Below are positions 1 to 8,600 of a DNA stretch of 64,000 nt, piece by piece; position 1 is the first letter of the stretch; each line of letters starts with the position of its first letter. The translations under genes were made by a program, and so were the position numbers. The stretch lies in contig CBDCAC010000004.1 in NCBI GenBank assembly GCA_965213775.1, positions 434,001-498,000 of the forward strand, written 5' to 3'. The notes beneath the pieces were generated by a model. It did not search any database. It was not told the origin of the DNA and saw only the letters and a program-made list of their open reading frames with translations. The DNA is from Lichenicoccus sp965213775. Lineage in GTDB: Bacteria > Pseudomonadota > Alphaproteobacteria > Acetobacterales > Acetobacteraceae.

Positions 1-1368
1 CTGACGGCGCTGCTGGAGGATTGCCGGGCCGAGATCCTGGTGCTGCCGAACCTGATCGCGATCAGCGCGAAGGGCGTGGGCGCCGCGCGGGCGGCCGGGA
101 TGCGCCGGATCGTCACCTGCGACTTCGCGGGCGGCTTGCCGTGGTTCAAGCGCACCCTGTTCCGCGCGCTGCGTCGCCGCGAGATCGACCCTGGCCTGCG
201 AGGCGGCCTGTTCGTCGATTTCCGCGCGCTGCTCGCCTGCCCCGGCCCGCTTCGCCCGGTGCGCGTCGATTCCCGCGACGACGTCGCGGTCATGCAGTAC
301 ACCGGCGGCACCACCGGCGTGCCGAAGGCGGCGATGCTGACCCACGCGAACGTGCTGGCCAACATCAGGCAGACCCGGATCGGTCTGGGCTCGACGCTGG
401 ATCCGGCGTCGGGCGGACCGCACGTCGTCGTCGGCGTGCTGCCGCTGTTCCACGTCTTCGCCATGCTCTGCGTGATGATGCTGACGCTGGAGATCGGCGG
501 CCGCATGGTCCTGCTGCCGCGCTTCGAGATCCGCCAGCTGGTCGCGACCATCCGGCGCACGCGGGCGACCGTGATGTCCGGCGTGCCCACGCTGTTCGGC
601 GCGATCGCGCGCCACAAGGCGCTCAAGCCGTCGCACCTGCGGTCGCTGCGCCTGTGCAACTCCGGCGGCGCCCCGTTGCCGGCCGAGATCCGGGCCGAGT
701 TCGAGCGGCTGACCGGCTGCAGGGTGCGCGAGGGCTACGGACTGAGCGAGACCTCGCCCGTCGTCACCATGACGCCGCCCGGGGGAGAGCGGGACGGTTC
801 CTGCGGGCAGGCGCTGGTCGATACCGAGATCTCGATCCGCGCCCTGGAGCCGCCGCACCGGGTGATGCCGCAGGGCGAGCACGGCGAGGTCTGGGTGCGC
901 GGCCCGCAGGTGATGAAGGGCTACTGGAACCGGCCGCAGGACACCCGGGACATGCTCGTCGACGGCTATCTGCGCACCGGCGACGTCGGCTACCTCGATC
1001 GGGACGGCTACCTGTTCCTGGTCGACCGGATCAAGGACCTGATCCTCTGCGGCGGCTACAACGTCTATCCACGGGTGGTGGAAGAGGCGCTGTACGCCCA
1101 TCCGGCGGTGGCGGAAGCGGTGGTGATCGGCGTGCCGGACACGTATCGCGGCCAGAAACCCAAGGCATTCGTGAGCCTGCGGCCCGAGCAGGCGGCCACG
1201 CCGGAAGAGCTTCGCCGGTTTCTCGGCGACCACGTCTCGAAGATCGAGCTGCCGAGCGAGATCGTCATACGCGACGCGCTGCCCAAGACGATCATCGGCA
1301 AGCTGTCGAAGAGGGCGCTGCTGGAGGAGGAGGCGGCGGCGGAAGCAAGGCAAGGGCTCTGCCCTTGA
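1..1368 (+). CDS. Long-chain acyl-CoA synthetase (AMP-binding), 5' end missing
   Basis: The open frame enters from the left edge, so the N-terminus lies outside the window; 455 residues are visible. It belongs to the adenylate-forming family that activates a carboxylic acid to acyl-AMP and then acyl-CoA. Visible motifs are the phosphate-binding YTGGTTGVPK near residue 100, YGLSET near 246, the hinge region DRIKDLI near 342, GGYNVYP just after it, and the C-terminal GKLSK with the catalytic-type lysine near 433. Length and motif order fit FadD-type fatty-acid ligases, but the substrate cannot be fixed. The last residues (QGLCP and the TGA) are encoded by a fold-back repeat, so the original C-terminus may have been replaced. 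Confidence 0.9.
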   Translation: MTALLEDCRAEILVLPNLIAISAKGVGAARAAGMRRIVTCDFAGGLPWFKRTLFRALRRREIDPGLRGGLFVDFRALLACPGPLRPVRVDSRDDVAVMQYTGGTTGVPKAAMLTHANVLANIRQTRIGLGSTLDPASGGPHVVVGVLPLFHVFAMLCVMMLTLEIGGRMVLLPRFEIRQLVATIRRTRATVMSGVPTLFGAIARHKALKPSHLRSLRLCNSGGAPLPAEIRAEFERLTGCRVREGYGLSETSPVVTMTPPGGERDGSCGQALVDTEISIRALEPPHRVMPQGEHGEVWVRGPQVMKGYWNRPQDTRDMLVDGYLRTGDVGYLDRDGYLFLVDRIKDLILCGGYNVYPRVVEEALYAHPAVAEAVVIGVPDTYRGQKPKAFVSLRPEQAATPEELRRFLGDHVSKIELPSEIVIRDALPKTIIGKLSKRALLEEEAAAEARQGLCP

Positions 1369-1464
1369 CCCGTTGGGGCCGGCGGCCCCAAACCCCATTC
1401 TCTGAAGTCTGGGTTTTCAGAGGCTCGCCTTGGATGGGGTCAAGCGGCAAAGCCCCTTGCCTCA
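1346..1464. repeat. Fold-back intergenic repeat, full copy
   Basis: Nested inverted repeats are visible. AAGGGC-TCT-GCCCTT lies at 1352-1366 and GGGGCC-GGC-GGCCCC at 1375-1389. CTCTGAA pairs with TTTCAGAG at about 1400-1422, and ACCCCAT near 1391 pairs with ATGGGGT near 1434. The outer arms, about 1347-1370 and 1437-1463, are also complementary, so the whole 118 bp can fold on itself. A shorter relative lies at 39904-39984. It separates the convergent acyl-CoA ligase and DUF1810 genes and may act as a bidirectional terminator. No transposase is associated with it. Confidence 0.75.
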
Positions 1465-1470
1465 AGCCTG

Positions 1471-1887
1471 CTAGAGCATCTCCGCGGTGGCCGGGTCAGG
1501 CACCCCGTCGAAGTAGCGATCCAGGGCCTCGCGGAACACCGCGCCGGGCGCGACGGCGGCGAACAAGGTCATCGACGAGCGGAACTTGAGGTGGTCCGGC
1601 TGGCCGAAGATCTGCTCCGCCGAGCGGCCCTCGATCCGGTTGACCAGCTCGCTGCACGCGATCAGCCGCGGCCCCAACAGCGGGTGGGCCAGGTAGGCCC
1701 GCGCCTCGTGGCTGGAGGCGATGGCGTAGCGGCGCGCGGTCGCGCTGTGGCCGAGGCCGCTCAGCTGCGGGAAGACGAACCACATCCAGTGGCTGCGCTT
1801 GCGGCCCTGACCCAGCTCCTGCTGGACCTGGGCGAGCACCGGCGCCTGCGCCTCGACGAAGCGGTCGAGATCGAACGGGTCTGGCAT
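1471..1887 (-). CDS. DUF1810 family protein
   Basis: The 138-residue protein matches the DUF1810 family from end to end: an N-terminal DPFDLDRFVEAQ, the HWMWFVFPQLSGLG block near residues 33-46, and a C-terminal region with DHLKFRSSMTLFA and FREALDRYFDG. The family is small, soluble and of unknown biochemical function; some databases call it calpastatin without good reason. The start is well supported by an AGGAGGA ribosome-binding site just upstream of the ATG. It converges on the acyl-CoA ligase across the fold-back repeat and lies 27 bp downstream of the YihY gene on the same strand, so the two may be co-transcribed. Confidence 0.85.
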   Translation of the reverse strand: MPDPFDLDRFVEAQAPVLAQVQQELGQGRKRSHWMWFVFPQLSGLGHSATARRYAIASSHEARAYLAHPLLGPRLIACSELVNRIEGRSAEQIFGQPDHLKFRSSMTLFAAVAPGAVFREALDRYFDGVPDPATAEML

Positions 1888-1914
1888 CGGCTCCTCCTGC
1901 TGCGGGTGCGACGG

Positions 1915-2784
1915 TCATGGAGCCGTGCGCGCACCGGCCTTGGAATGGCTGCCGTGACGCTTGGCGAAGGCCTTGGTGAACTCGGCGCCGAACAGGAAGA
2001 TCTGCGCGGAGTAGTAGATCCACAGCAGCACGATGATCAGGGCGCCCGCGGCGCCGTAGGAGGACGCGACCTGGCTGCTGCCGATATAGAGCCCGATCGC
2101 GGTCTTGCCGATCGTGAACAGCAGCGCGGTGGTCAGGGCGCCGACCCAGACGTCGTACCACTCGATCGACTGGTCCGGCAGCACCTTGTAGATCGCCGCG
2201 AACAGGACCGTGATCATCGCGAACGAGATCAGGAAGTTGAGCAGCTGGATCAGCAGGTCGATGCCTGGGAGCAGGTGCTGCAGCGCGAAGCCGAGGGCGG
2301 CGACGGCGGTGCTGATGGCGAGCGAGATCACCAGCATGAAGCCGAGCGCGGCGACCAGCCCGAGGCTGATCGCCCGCGCCCGGACCAGGCGCGACACGGT
2401 GGAGGATTTGCCGCGCGCCCTGACGTTCCAGATCACGTTGAGGGCGATCTGCATCTCCCCGAACACGCCGCTGGCAGTGATCAGCAGCGTGCCGATGCCG
2501 AGCAGGGTGGCCACGATGCCGCTGTGCCGGTTGCTGGCAGAGGCGATCATGGTCTGGATCGCATAGGCGCCGTCCGGGCCCATCATGCCCTGCAGCTGTC
2601 CCTTGATCGCGCCGTGGGCCGCCTGCGGACCGTAGATCAGGCCGACGATGGCGATGATGATGACGAGCATCGGGGCGATCGAGAAGATCGTGTAGTAGGC
2701 GATCGCCGCCCCACGCGAGACCGCGTCGTCCTCGATATAGCCTTTGACGCTGTCCTCGAGCAGCGCCCAGATCGTCCGCAGCAT
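1915..2784 (-). CDS. YihY/BrkB family inner-membrane protein
   Basis: A 289-residue polytopic membrane protein. The signature segment GAAIAYYTIFSIAPMLVII appears near residue 25, and about six hydrophobic segments follow, including LLGIGTLLITASGVFG and AGALIIVLLWIYYSAQIFLF. The family (YihY, BrkB, once mislabelled ribonuclease BN) is an envelope protein group of uncertain function. I chose the ATG at 2784 because family members start shortly before the VKGYxEDxA segment. The open frame continues upstream to 3000, but that extension is arginine-rich and unlike the family. It is probably expressed with the DUF1810 gene downstream. Confidence 0.85.
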   Translation of the reverse strand: MLRTIWALLEDSVKGYIEDDAVSRGAAIAYYTIFSIAPMLVIIIAIVGLIYGPQAAHGAIKGQLQGMMGPDGAYAIQTMIASASNRHSGIVATLLGIGTLLITASGVFGEMQIALNVIWNVRARGKSSTVSRLVRARAISLGLVAALGFMLVISLAISTAVAALGFALQHLLPGIDLLIQLLNFLISFAMITVLFAAIYKVLPDQSIEWYDVWVGALTTALLFTIGKTAIGLYIGSSQVASSYGAAGALIIVLLWIYYSAQIFLFGAEFTKAFAKRHGSHSKAGARTAP

Positions 2785-3052
2785 CGCGCACCTGTCCAGC
2801 GACGGCAGCTGACCGTCCGAGGTCGATCTATAGGTTGTGCGCGCGCGCTTGAGAATGGGTGCCGGATCATGGCGACGCGTCGAAACCGGGGGGGGAAGTC
2901 GTCGGCGACAGAGAAACGGCTTGCCTGCCATAACAACTGGTGCCGTATATCGTTCGTTAATACTTCGGAAACAGGTGGCAAGACCATTGCGATATAGCAT
3001 CTAGTCGTGCATCAGCTCGTCTAGACAGTGATGTTACCTGAAGTGAGGGACG

Positions 3053-3346
3053 ATGAGCGCCAGATCCATGCTGACGGAGCTTGACGCATCGACGACGGAC
3101 GATCGTCTGTCGCAGATGCGAACGCTCTGTCACTTCCTCGACGTCTTCGCCTCCGGCGATCCGGTGCTGCGCGCCGGTGCGCTGAACTACAGCGAGCGGC
3201 TGCGCGAGGAGGGCTGCGACGGCGAGGAGATCATCAGGATCGCCGCCACCGCGCTGCTCGTGGTGATCGAACATGAGGTGGAACAGCGGGCGCGGGTTCT
3301 CGACAGGCTGCCGGCGCTATGGGGCTGCCCCGCCGCTGCGGGTTAG
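3053..3346 (+). CDS. Small hypothetical protein
   Basis: I do not recognise this 97-residue protein. It is predicted soluble and largely helical, with balanced acidic and basic residues, which is unlike the arginine/proline-rich noise frames nearby. GAGGGA sits 7 bases before the ATG. The body contains alternating acidic and hydrophobic runs such as GDPVLRAGALNYSERLREEG and TALLVVIEHEVEQ. It is transcribed divergently from the YihY gene across about 270 bp. No function is proposed. Confidence 0.5.
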   Translation: MSARSMLTELDASTTDDRLSQMRTLCHFLDVFASGDPVLRAGALNYSERLREEGCDGEEIIRIAATALLVVIEHEVEQRARVLDRLPALWGCPAAAG

Positions 3347-3477
3347 CCGCCGAGCGAAGGGCGCCGAGATCACGCCGGCATCCGGGGCGGTCCGATCGAT
3401 CTCCGGCACCGCGCGCTGGATGACGTGAGATGCCGCCCGAAGCGGATGGCGGGGCGAGCGACCTGGGACAACAGGCG

Positions 3478-4026
3478 CTAGCGCGGCGCGATCGGCCCCG
3501 CCACGACGATGCGCGTGTGGTCGTGCACGCCGCGGCCGCCGTGCCGGTCGCCCGGAACGACGAGGCGCAGATGTTCCGCACCGAGCGGCCGGCCGTCCGC
3601 GCGCTCGGCGACGATGACCTGCTTGTCCTCGAACTCCGGCGCGATCTCGCCGAGCGCCAGCACCGCCACATAGCCGTCCCGCCCGGTGACCAGCACCGTC
3701 TGTCGCACCTGACCATGCATGCGGCCGGCATCGACGGCGCCGGCGCGGTCGAGCACGGTCCAGAGCAGCGGGCCCTCGAAGGACCGCGGCCCATGTCCCG
3801 AGCCGGCCGGGACCTGGAGCTGGACAGTCGGCAGCGAGGCGAGCTCACCGGGTGTGACCAGGCTGCCCGACGCCGCGCCGGCGGCGATGACGATGCCGGC
3901 GGGTGCTCCCGGCGATCCGCCCGGCGGGTTCGCGAGATCCCTATCGGCGGCGCGCGACGAGGCGGCGAGGAGGCACGAGGCCGCCGCGACGCAGAACCCG
4001 GCGACGCGACGGCCCGGCATCGACAT
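3478..4026 (-). CDS. Exported sulfite-oxidase-fold-like protein lacking the Mo-ligating cysteine
   Basis: The 182-residue protein starts with a signal peptide, RR followed by a hydrophobic core and SSRA before ADRD, so it is probably periplasmic. The mature part resembles the small stand-alone oxidoreductase molybdopterin-binding domains: SLVTPGELASLPTVQLQVPAG, SFEGPLLWTVLDRAG, and GYVAVLALGEIAPEFEDKQ. No cysteine follows the signal peptide, so the molybdenum ligand of sulfite oxidase is absent and enzymatic activity is doubtful. I place the start at the MSMPGRR methionine rather than 39 residues upstream, because only this gives a proper signal peptide. Its partner is unknown. Confidence 0.6.
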   Translation of the reverse strand: MSMPGRRVAGFCVAAASCLLAASSRAADRDLANPPGGSPGAPAGIVIAAGAASGSLVTPGELASLPTVQLQVPAGSGHGPRSFEGPLLWTVLDRAGAVDAGRMHGQVRQTVLVTGRDGYVAVLALGEIAPEFEDKQVIVAERADGRPLGAEHLRLVVPGDRHGGRGVHDHTRIVVAGPIAPR

Positions 4027-4124
4027 CTGCTCCGTCACCCGGCCCACCGGCCGATCATGCGGCGTCGACGCCGGATCGCCGATCGCCGCCGTACGGCGCA
4101 GGCGATCGTGGGCCTGACACGCCC

Positions 4125-5207
4125 TCAGGCCAGCATCGCCCACGCCGCGATCGCTCCGTTGTAGCTCGTGTAGAATCCGTAGGCGTCGTAGACGGCACTC
4201 CCCCAGTCACCCTGGGCCTCGGCCGGCAGTGCCGCATTCTGCACCGGATCGGAGACGTTGCGCACGAAGGCGAAGGCGGTGCCGCTGGCGGCGCAGGCCT
4301 CGCCGATGACCGCGTCGTCCATCTCGATGGAACTGTATGCCTGGTAGTCGCCCGCGGTGTTGCCGACCACGAAGCTGGACGTCGTCAGCAGCGACGTGCC
4401 GCCGCCGGTCTGGTCGTCGATCTGCGGCACCGCGTCGCCCAGGTTCAGCCCGTCGGGATCGAGCTGGTCGAGCGTGTAGCTGGTCCGGTAGTGCTGGTTG
4501 AACTTTGCGCTCAGCTGGCGCAGGTCGCTCGCCGTGGTCGGAACCGCGAACAGCAGCGACTGGAAGTTCGGGTCTCTCAGCAGCACGTCGCTCGCGGTCC
4601 AGCCGTTCTTGTACTCCGGCCATTGGTTCGCCGGTTGCCCGGCCTGGTAAAGGGTTGCGGCACTCACCGCGCGCACCGTGCCGACATGGTCGGTGATCTT
4701 CGCACCGCCCGCAGTGCCGATGGACATGATCAGCGCCGGCTCGACCTCGGCCACCAGGCGCTCGATCAGCGTCCGCAGGAAACTGGCGCCCGGCCAGTCG
4801 AGATGGGTGTTCGACTTGAACAGCAGCACCGGCTCGCCGCCGAGCGCCACGAGACGGTAGCTGCCCCAGTATCCCCACCCCGAGGGTGCGCCCTGCGGCA
4901 GGTCGGCGGCGTATTTCTCCCACCCCGGCCAGTCGCCGCGCGACCGGTCGGCATAGGGCATCGGCGCGCCGCCGCTGCAGAATACGTGCTCGAGCGCCGC
5001 CCACTCGGCTTCGGCCCAGGTGATCACCACCGTCGAGGCCTTGGGCAGCGCGCCCGCGGTGGTCTGCAGCAGGCTCGGCGCCGTCCGGCTCACGGCGGCA
5101 TAGTTCACCACCGGCAGCGGCGGCGCGTCGCCGAGCCCGGGCGCGAAGCTCGAGGCTTGCCGCAGCGACTGGCCCAGACGCAGCTTGGGATCATGACCGT
5201 GTCTCAT
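4125..5207 (-). CDS. PNP/MTAN-like phosphorylase-superfamily protein
   Basis: A 360-residue protein with hallmarks of the nucleoside phosphorylase/nucleosidase fold: PALIMSIGTAGG near the middle, then GTVRAVSAATLY, and a C-terminal SSIEMDDAVIGEACAASG followed by AFAFVRNVSDPV. These correspond to the phosphate/base-binding glycines and the purine-contacting E-M-D segment. It is longer than MTA/SAH nucleosidases (about 230 residues), with an N-terminal extension including TVVITWAEAEWAALEHVF. Substrate unknown; related proteins are often annotated as purine nucleoside permeases or phosphorylases. The start at 5207 is tentative. It precedes, on the same strand, the molybdopterin-like protein by about 100 bp. 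Confidence 0.6.
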   Translation of the reverse strand: MRHGHDPKLRLGQSLRQASSFAPGLGDAPPLPVVNYAAVSRTAPSLLQTTAGALPKASTVVITWAEAEWAALEHVFCSGGAPMPYADRSRGDWPGWEKYAADLPQGAPSGWGYWGSYRLVALGGEPVLLFKSNTHLDWPGASFLRTLIERLVAEVEPALIMSIGTAGGAKITDHVGTVRAVSAATLYQAGQPANQWPEYKNGWTASDVLLRDPNFQSLLFAVPTTASDLRQLSAKFNQHYRTSYTLDQLDPDGLNLGDAVPQIDDQTGGGTSLLTTSSFVVGNTAGDYQAYSSIEMDDAVIGEACAASGTAFAFVRNVSDPVQNAALPAEAQGDWGSAVYDAYGFYTSYNGAIAAWAMLA

Positions 5208-5484
5208 GGCAACCCCGATGCACTTCGAGTTCAGGTGGCCGCGCATCCATCTCGCGACGCGGCGCGTTCCGCAAGGGCCCGGCTGCGGCCTCGCCGTGCC
5301 CGCGTGGCGGTCCCCGCAGTGGTTCTTGGGTCGAGATGTGCTAGATCCGGATCCGTTACTGCCGGGACCATGCACGGATGCCCTGTCGGACCTTGGCCAC
5401 AGGCTGCTTGAGCGCGCCGATCAGGCGCTTCTGCTGCGCCGCCATCGCCCACACCCCACGCGCGCCGACGCGGGGCCGACGGGC

Positions 5485-6567
5485 TTGATCATCAACCGCT
5501 ACCTGGTGCGCGAGCTGAGCAAGCCGCTCGGCATCATCCTGTGCATCCTGCTCGCGCTGTTCGCCAGCTACAGCGCCAGCGGCTTCCTGTCGGACGCGAT
5601 CGACGGGCTGCTCCCGGTCGGCGCGATCGCGGAACTGATCGGCCTGAAGGTGCTCATCGCGCTCGAAGTGCTGATACCGGCCTCGCTCTACATCTCGGTC
5701 ATGCTGTCGTTCGCCAGGCTGTACAGCGAGTCTGAGTTCGCGGCGATGTTCGCCCTGCGCCTGACACCGGCGACGATGATGCGGGCGGTGCTGACCCTCT
5801 CGGGCTATCTGGCCCTGCTGGTCGCGGTCCTGTCGCTGATCGTCAGACCCTGGGCCTATCAGAGGTTGCACGAGCTCTCGAGCCGCGCCGGCACCCTGCT
5901 CGACGTCAACGCGATGGAGGGCGGCTCCTTCTACGTCGCGCGCGACGGAAGCAGGGTGATCTTCCTGGGCCATCGCGACGGGCCCGCCGCTGCCGCGCGC
6001 GACGTCTTCGTCAAGCTTCGGCACAGCGATCGTACCGAGATCATCCACGCGCGGCGCGCGGACAGGCGCGCCCAGACCGGGCCGAGCGGCGATCCCGAGA
6101 TCTTCATGAGCGACGCCTACATCTACGAGATCGACCGCGACAGGGGGCAGCCCGATCAGGCGGTGCATGCGGACGGGCTGACCGTGTTTCCGGACCGTCG
6201 GGACAGCGGACCGCTTCCCTACAGCGCCGTCGCCGCGAGCAGCGCCCGGCTCGCCGCCTCCGGCTCGGCGGAAGACATCGCCGAGCTGCAGTGGCGGCTA
6301 TCGACCCCGCTCTCGACCCTGCTGCTCGGGATGCTGGGCATACCGCTCAGCCGCACCAGGCCCCGGCAAGGCAGGTACGCGAGGTTCGGCACGGCACTCA
6401 TGCTGTATTTCGGCTACTACCTGCTCTGCACCTCGGCGCGAACCTGGGTTCAGCACGGGATGATGCCGCGGTTTCCGGGTATCTGGTGGGCGCCCGGGCT
6501 GCTCGCGCTGCTGCTGCTGTCGACCACCTACGGACCGAAGCTCTCGCTCAGGCGCGGACGCACGTGA
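5485..6567 (+). CDS. lptF: LptF-like lipid-export permease
   Basis: The 360-residue product has the YjgP/YjgQ architecture: N-terminal INRYLVRELSKPLG leading into the first membrane segment, two further N-terminal segments with SMxxGC-equivalent positions, a central periplasmic beta-jellyroll (about residues 130-280), and three C-terminal membrane segments. In the Lpt machine this subunit pairs with LptG above the LptB ATPase and lifts lipid to LptC/A/D. The start is a TTG at 5485, inferred because LptF proteins begin a few residues before RYxxRE; the open frame runs 93 codons further without family resemblance. LptG follows 18 bp downstream. Its neighbours are inositol-lipid and glycan genes, so it could be a dedicated paralogue. 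Confidence 0.85.
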   Translation: MIINRYLVRELSKPLGIILCILLALFASYSASGFLSDAIDGLLPVGAIAELIGLKVLIALEVLIPASLYISVMLSFARLYSESEFAAMFALRLTPATMMRAVLTLSGYLALLVAVLSLIVRPWAYQRLHELSSRAGTLLDVNAMEGGSFYVARDGSRVIFLGHRDGPAAAARDVFVKLRHSDRTEIIHARRADRRAQTGPSGDPEIFMSDAYIYEIDRDRGQPDQAVHADGLTVFPDRRDSGPLPYSAVAASSARLAASGSAEDIAELQWRLSTPLSTLLLGMLGIPLSRTRPRQGRYARFGTALMLYFGYYLLCTSARTWVQHGMMPRFPGIWWAPGLLALLLLSTTYGPKLSLRRGRT

Positions 6568-6585
6568 CGGCACCTCCTGGCGGTC

Positions 6586-7683
6586 ATGATCCTGGTTAGG
6601 CGATATGTCGAGTTCGCCGTATGCCGCGCCTTCGTCTGGGTCGCGGTGGCGCTGACCGGGCTGTTCAGCCTGCTCGAGTTCGTCGAGCAACTCGCCTATG
6701 TCGGTCAGGGACGCTACAGCGTCGCCGACGCTCTCGCCTACGTACTGCTGACCGCGCCGTCGCGGCTGCTGCAGGTGACGCCGGTCTCCATGCTGCTGGG
6801 CTGCCTGCTCACCCTCGGTGCGCTGGCCAGGAACGCCGAGCTCATCGCGATGCTGAGCCTGGGCGTCTCGGAGTCCCGTATCGTCGGGTCGGTGCTCCGG
6901 CTGATCTTTCCCATCGTCACGGCGCTGTTCCTCACCGCGCAGTTCGTCATCCCGCCCGCTCAGCGACTGGCACAGGAACGGCGCAGCCTCGCGCTGTCAT
7001 TCTCGAAATCTTCCCATGCCGACAGCAGCTTCTGGGCGCAGGGCGATCATCAATATCTCAACGTGCAGCGGCTGAGCGGTGGACGGGTTCCGGTCGGCAT
7101 CGATCTCTACAGCTTCGAGGCGGACGGAAGCCTGCGCAGCATCATCCACGCCGAGCAGGCCGACGTGCGGCCGGACGGCCTGTGGCTCCTCCGCAGCGTG
7201 TCGAGGCGACGCGTCGTGTCGTCGGCGATGAAGACGGACCGCCTCGCCTCGCTGGCCTGGCGCTGCTTCGTGCCGATCCAGCAGATACGCTTCCTGATGC
7301 TTCCGCTGGACAGCATTCCGCCGAGCGCGTTGTACCAGCACGTCCGCACCCTGCGGCACCAGCACCGGAAGGCGACCCGTTACGAACAGGAGCTCTGGGC
7401 GAAGGCCAGCATTCCGTTCTCGATGATCGCCATGATCATGATCGTCGCACCGTTCGTGTTCGGATCGACACGGACGCAGAACACGGGCCAGTATCTCGCG
7501 GGCGGAGCGGGTTTCGGCATCGTGTTCTCGCTCGGTCAGCAGATCCTCGGGCATCTGGGTCTGCTGCTCGGTGTGCACCCCGCGATCACGGCGCTGGCCC
7601 CCTCCGTCCTGGTGATGGCCCTGGCGGTCTACCTGTTCCGCAGCACGCATCGGGGAAGATCCTCGGCCGGCTCGGTCACGTGA
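6586..7683 (+). CDS. lptG: LptG-like lipid-export permease
   Basis: A 365-residue partner of LptF with the same 3+3 membrane-segment plan. It shows LVRRYVEFAVCRAFVW at the N-terminus and the conserved TPVSMLLGCLLTLGALARNAELIAMLSLG stretch (residues about 63-92), which contacts the ATPase. The periplasmic domain covers about residues 115-260, and the C-terminal segment contains ELWAKASIPFSMIAMIM. It lies 18 bp after lptF and is certainly co-transcribed with it. Its TGA overlaps by 8 bp the 3' end of the convergent CDP-alcohol phosphotransferase gene, so the lipid-transport and inositol-lipid operons physically interlock. Confidence 0.85.
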   Translation: MILVRRYVEFAVCRAFVWVAVALTGLFSLLEFVEQLAYVGQGRYSVADALAYVLLTAPSRLLQVTPVSMLLGCLLTLGALARNAELIAMLSLGVSESRIVGSVLRLIFPIVTALFLTAQFVIPPAQRLAQERRSLALSFSKSSHADSSFWAQGDHQYLNVQRLSGGRVPVGIDLYSFEADGSLRSIIHAEQADVRPDGLWLLRSVSRRRVVSSAMKTDRLASLAWRCFVPIQQIRFLMLPLDSIPPSALYQHVRTLRHQHRKATRYEQELWAKASIPFSMIAMIMIVAPFVFGSTRTQNTGQYLAGGAGFGIVFSLGQQILGHLGLLLGVHPAITALAPSVLVMALAVYLFRSTHRGRSSAGSVT

Positions 7684-8569
7684 TCCCGTCCAGCTCTGTC
7701 AGGAACGACGCGTATCGATCGGCCTGGCCGCGGAGAAGAACGACGAGGATCGCGCTCAGGGCGACGATCTCGAACCAGAAATACAACCATGGCGCGCCGA
7801 AAAGGCTGGTCGCGAAGATGCCGAGCGTGCGGTAGTTCGCCGACATCACCGACCAGCGGCGCATCGCGGGCGCGAATCGCTCGCGGTATGACCGGCGGAT
7901 CGATCGCGCGCGCTCCGGGCGACGATCCAGGATCTCGGTCAATCTGCGTCGCGATCGCATGTCGAGGCCGCCCGCGACGCGTTGGACCTTCTCGTAGAGC
8001 CGATGCAGCCGGTCCGCGATCCGCTGCCCCTGCGGGAGCGCGCGAGGCATCGCGGGCGACGCCGGCACGTCCGAGGACGGCGCTCGATCCCAGCCCAAAA
8101 GATCGTAATCCTGGCGCTGCACCTCGTAGATGGCGGACTGGACCGCGTGGCAGGCGCCGGAGGCCAGTATCAGGATCCACACGCGGTAGCCGTATTGCGG
8201 GCCCAGTGCCAGCCCCAGGGCGAGATACACGGAGACGAAGGTCACGTAGTCGCAGATGCCGTCCAGCACCTTGCCCGACTGCGACTGGGACCGCGTCAGG
8301 CGAGCGAGCTGTCCGTCGGCACCATCCATGACGTGCCACGCGACCATGAGGCAGAAGCCCGCGACCGTGAACCAAACATTCCGGTATTGGTAATAGGCAA
8401 TCCCGGCCATCACCCCGAACCCCATGCCGGCGAGGGAGACGCTGTTCGGCCGGATATGCAGGCGCGCGAACAGCCGTGCCAGCCGGTTGGCGACGGGGTG
8501 GATGAAGTATCGGTTGGTCGGCTCCTCGATCTCCAGCGTCCGCCTGACCGGCTCATCGGGGAACGTCAT
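7676..8569 (-). CDS. CDP-alcohol phosphatidyltransferase-family enzyme, probably CDP-inositol-dependent
   Basis: The 297-residue membrane enzyme carries the full signature D-x2-D-G-x2-A-R-x8-G-x3-D-x3-D at D82, D85, G86, A89, R90, G99, D103 and D107. Family members transfer a phosphoalcohol from a CDP-alcohol with metal ions bound by these aspartates. Upstream in the same operon are inositol-phosphate synthase and an inositol-phosphate cytidylyltransferase, so the donor is probably CDP-inositol. The acceptor could be a diacylglycerol-type lipid or inositol phosphate. A basic, probably cytoplasmic insert of about 100 residues (about 150-250) separates the fourth and fifth membrane segments. 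The start at MTFPDEP is favoured over an upstream GC-rich extension. Confidence 0.8.
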   Translation of the reverse strand: MTFPDEPVRRTLEIEEPTNRYFIHPVANRLARLFARLHIRPNSVSLAGMGFGVMAGIAYYQYRNVWFTVAGFCLMVAWHVMDGADGQLARLTRSQSQSGKVLDGICDYVTFVSVYLALGLALGPQYGYRVWILILASGACHAVQSAIYEVQRQDYDLLGWDRAPSSDVPASPAMPRALPQGQRIADRLHRLYEKVQRVAGGLDMRSRRRLTEILDRRPERARSIRRSYRERFAPAMRRWSVMSANYRTLGIFATSLFGAPWLYFWFEIVALSAILVVLLRGQADRYASFLTELDGIT

Positions 8570-8600
8570 GGACCCGGCCGACTCCGCGGCTCTGCACGCG

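Noticed and set aside
3903..5411. Long plus-strand open frame opposite the nucleosidase-like gene
   Set aside because: Its composition is arginine/histidine-rich and motif-free, while the minus strand encodes a recognisable phosphorylase-superfamily protein. It is a high-GC shadow frame.
5206..5484. N-terminal extension of the LptF frame from the ATG at 5206
   Set aside because: The 93 extra residues are not hydrophobic and not family-like; LptF proteins begin next to the first membrane helix. I accept a TTG start at 5485.
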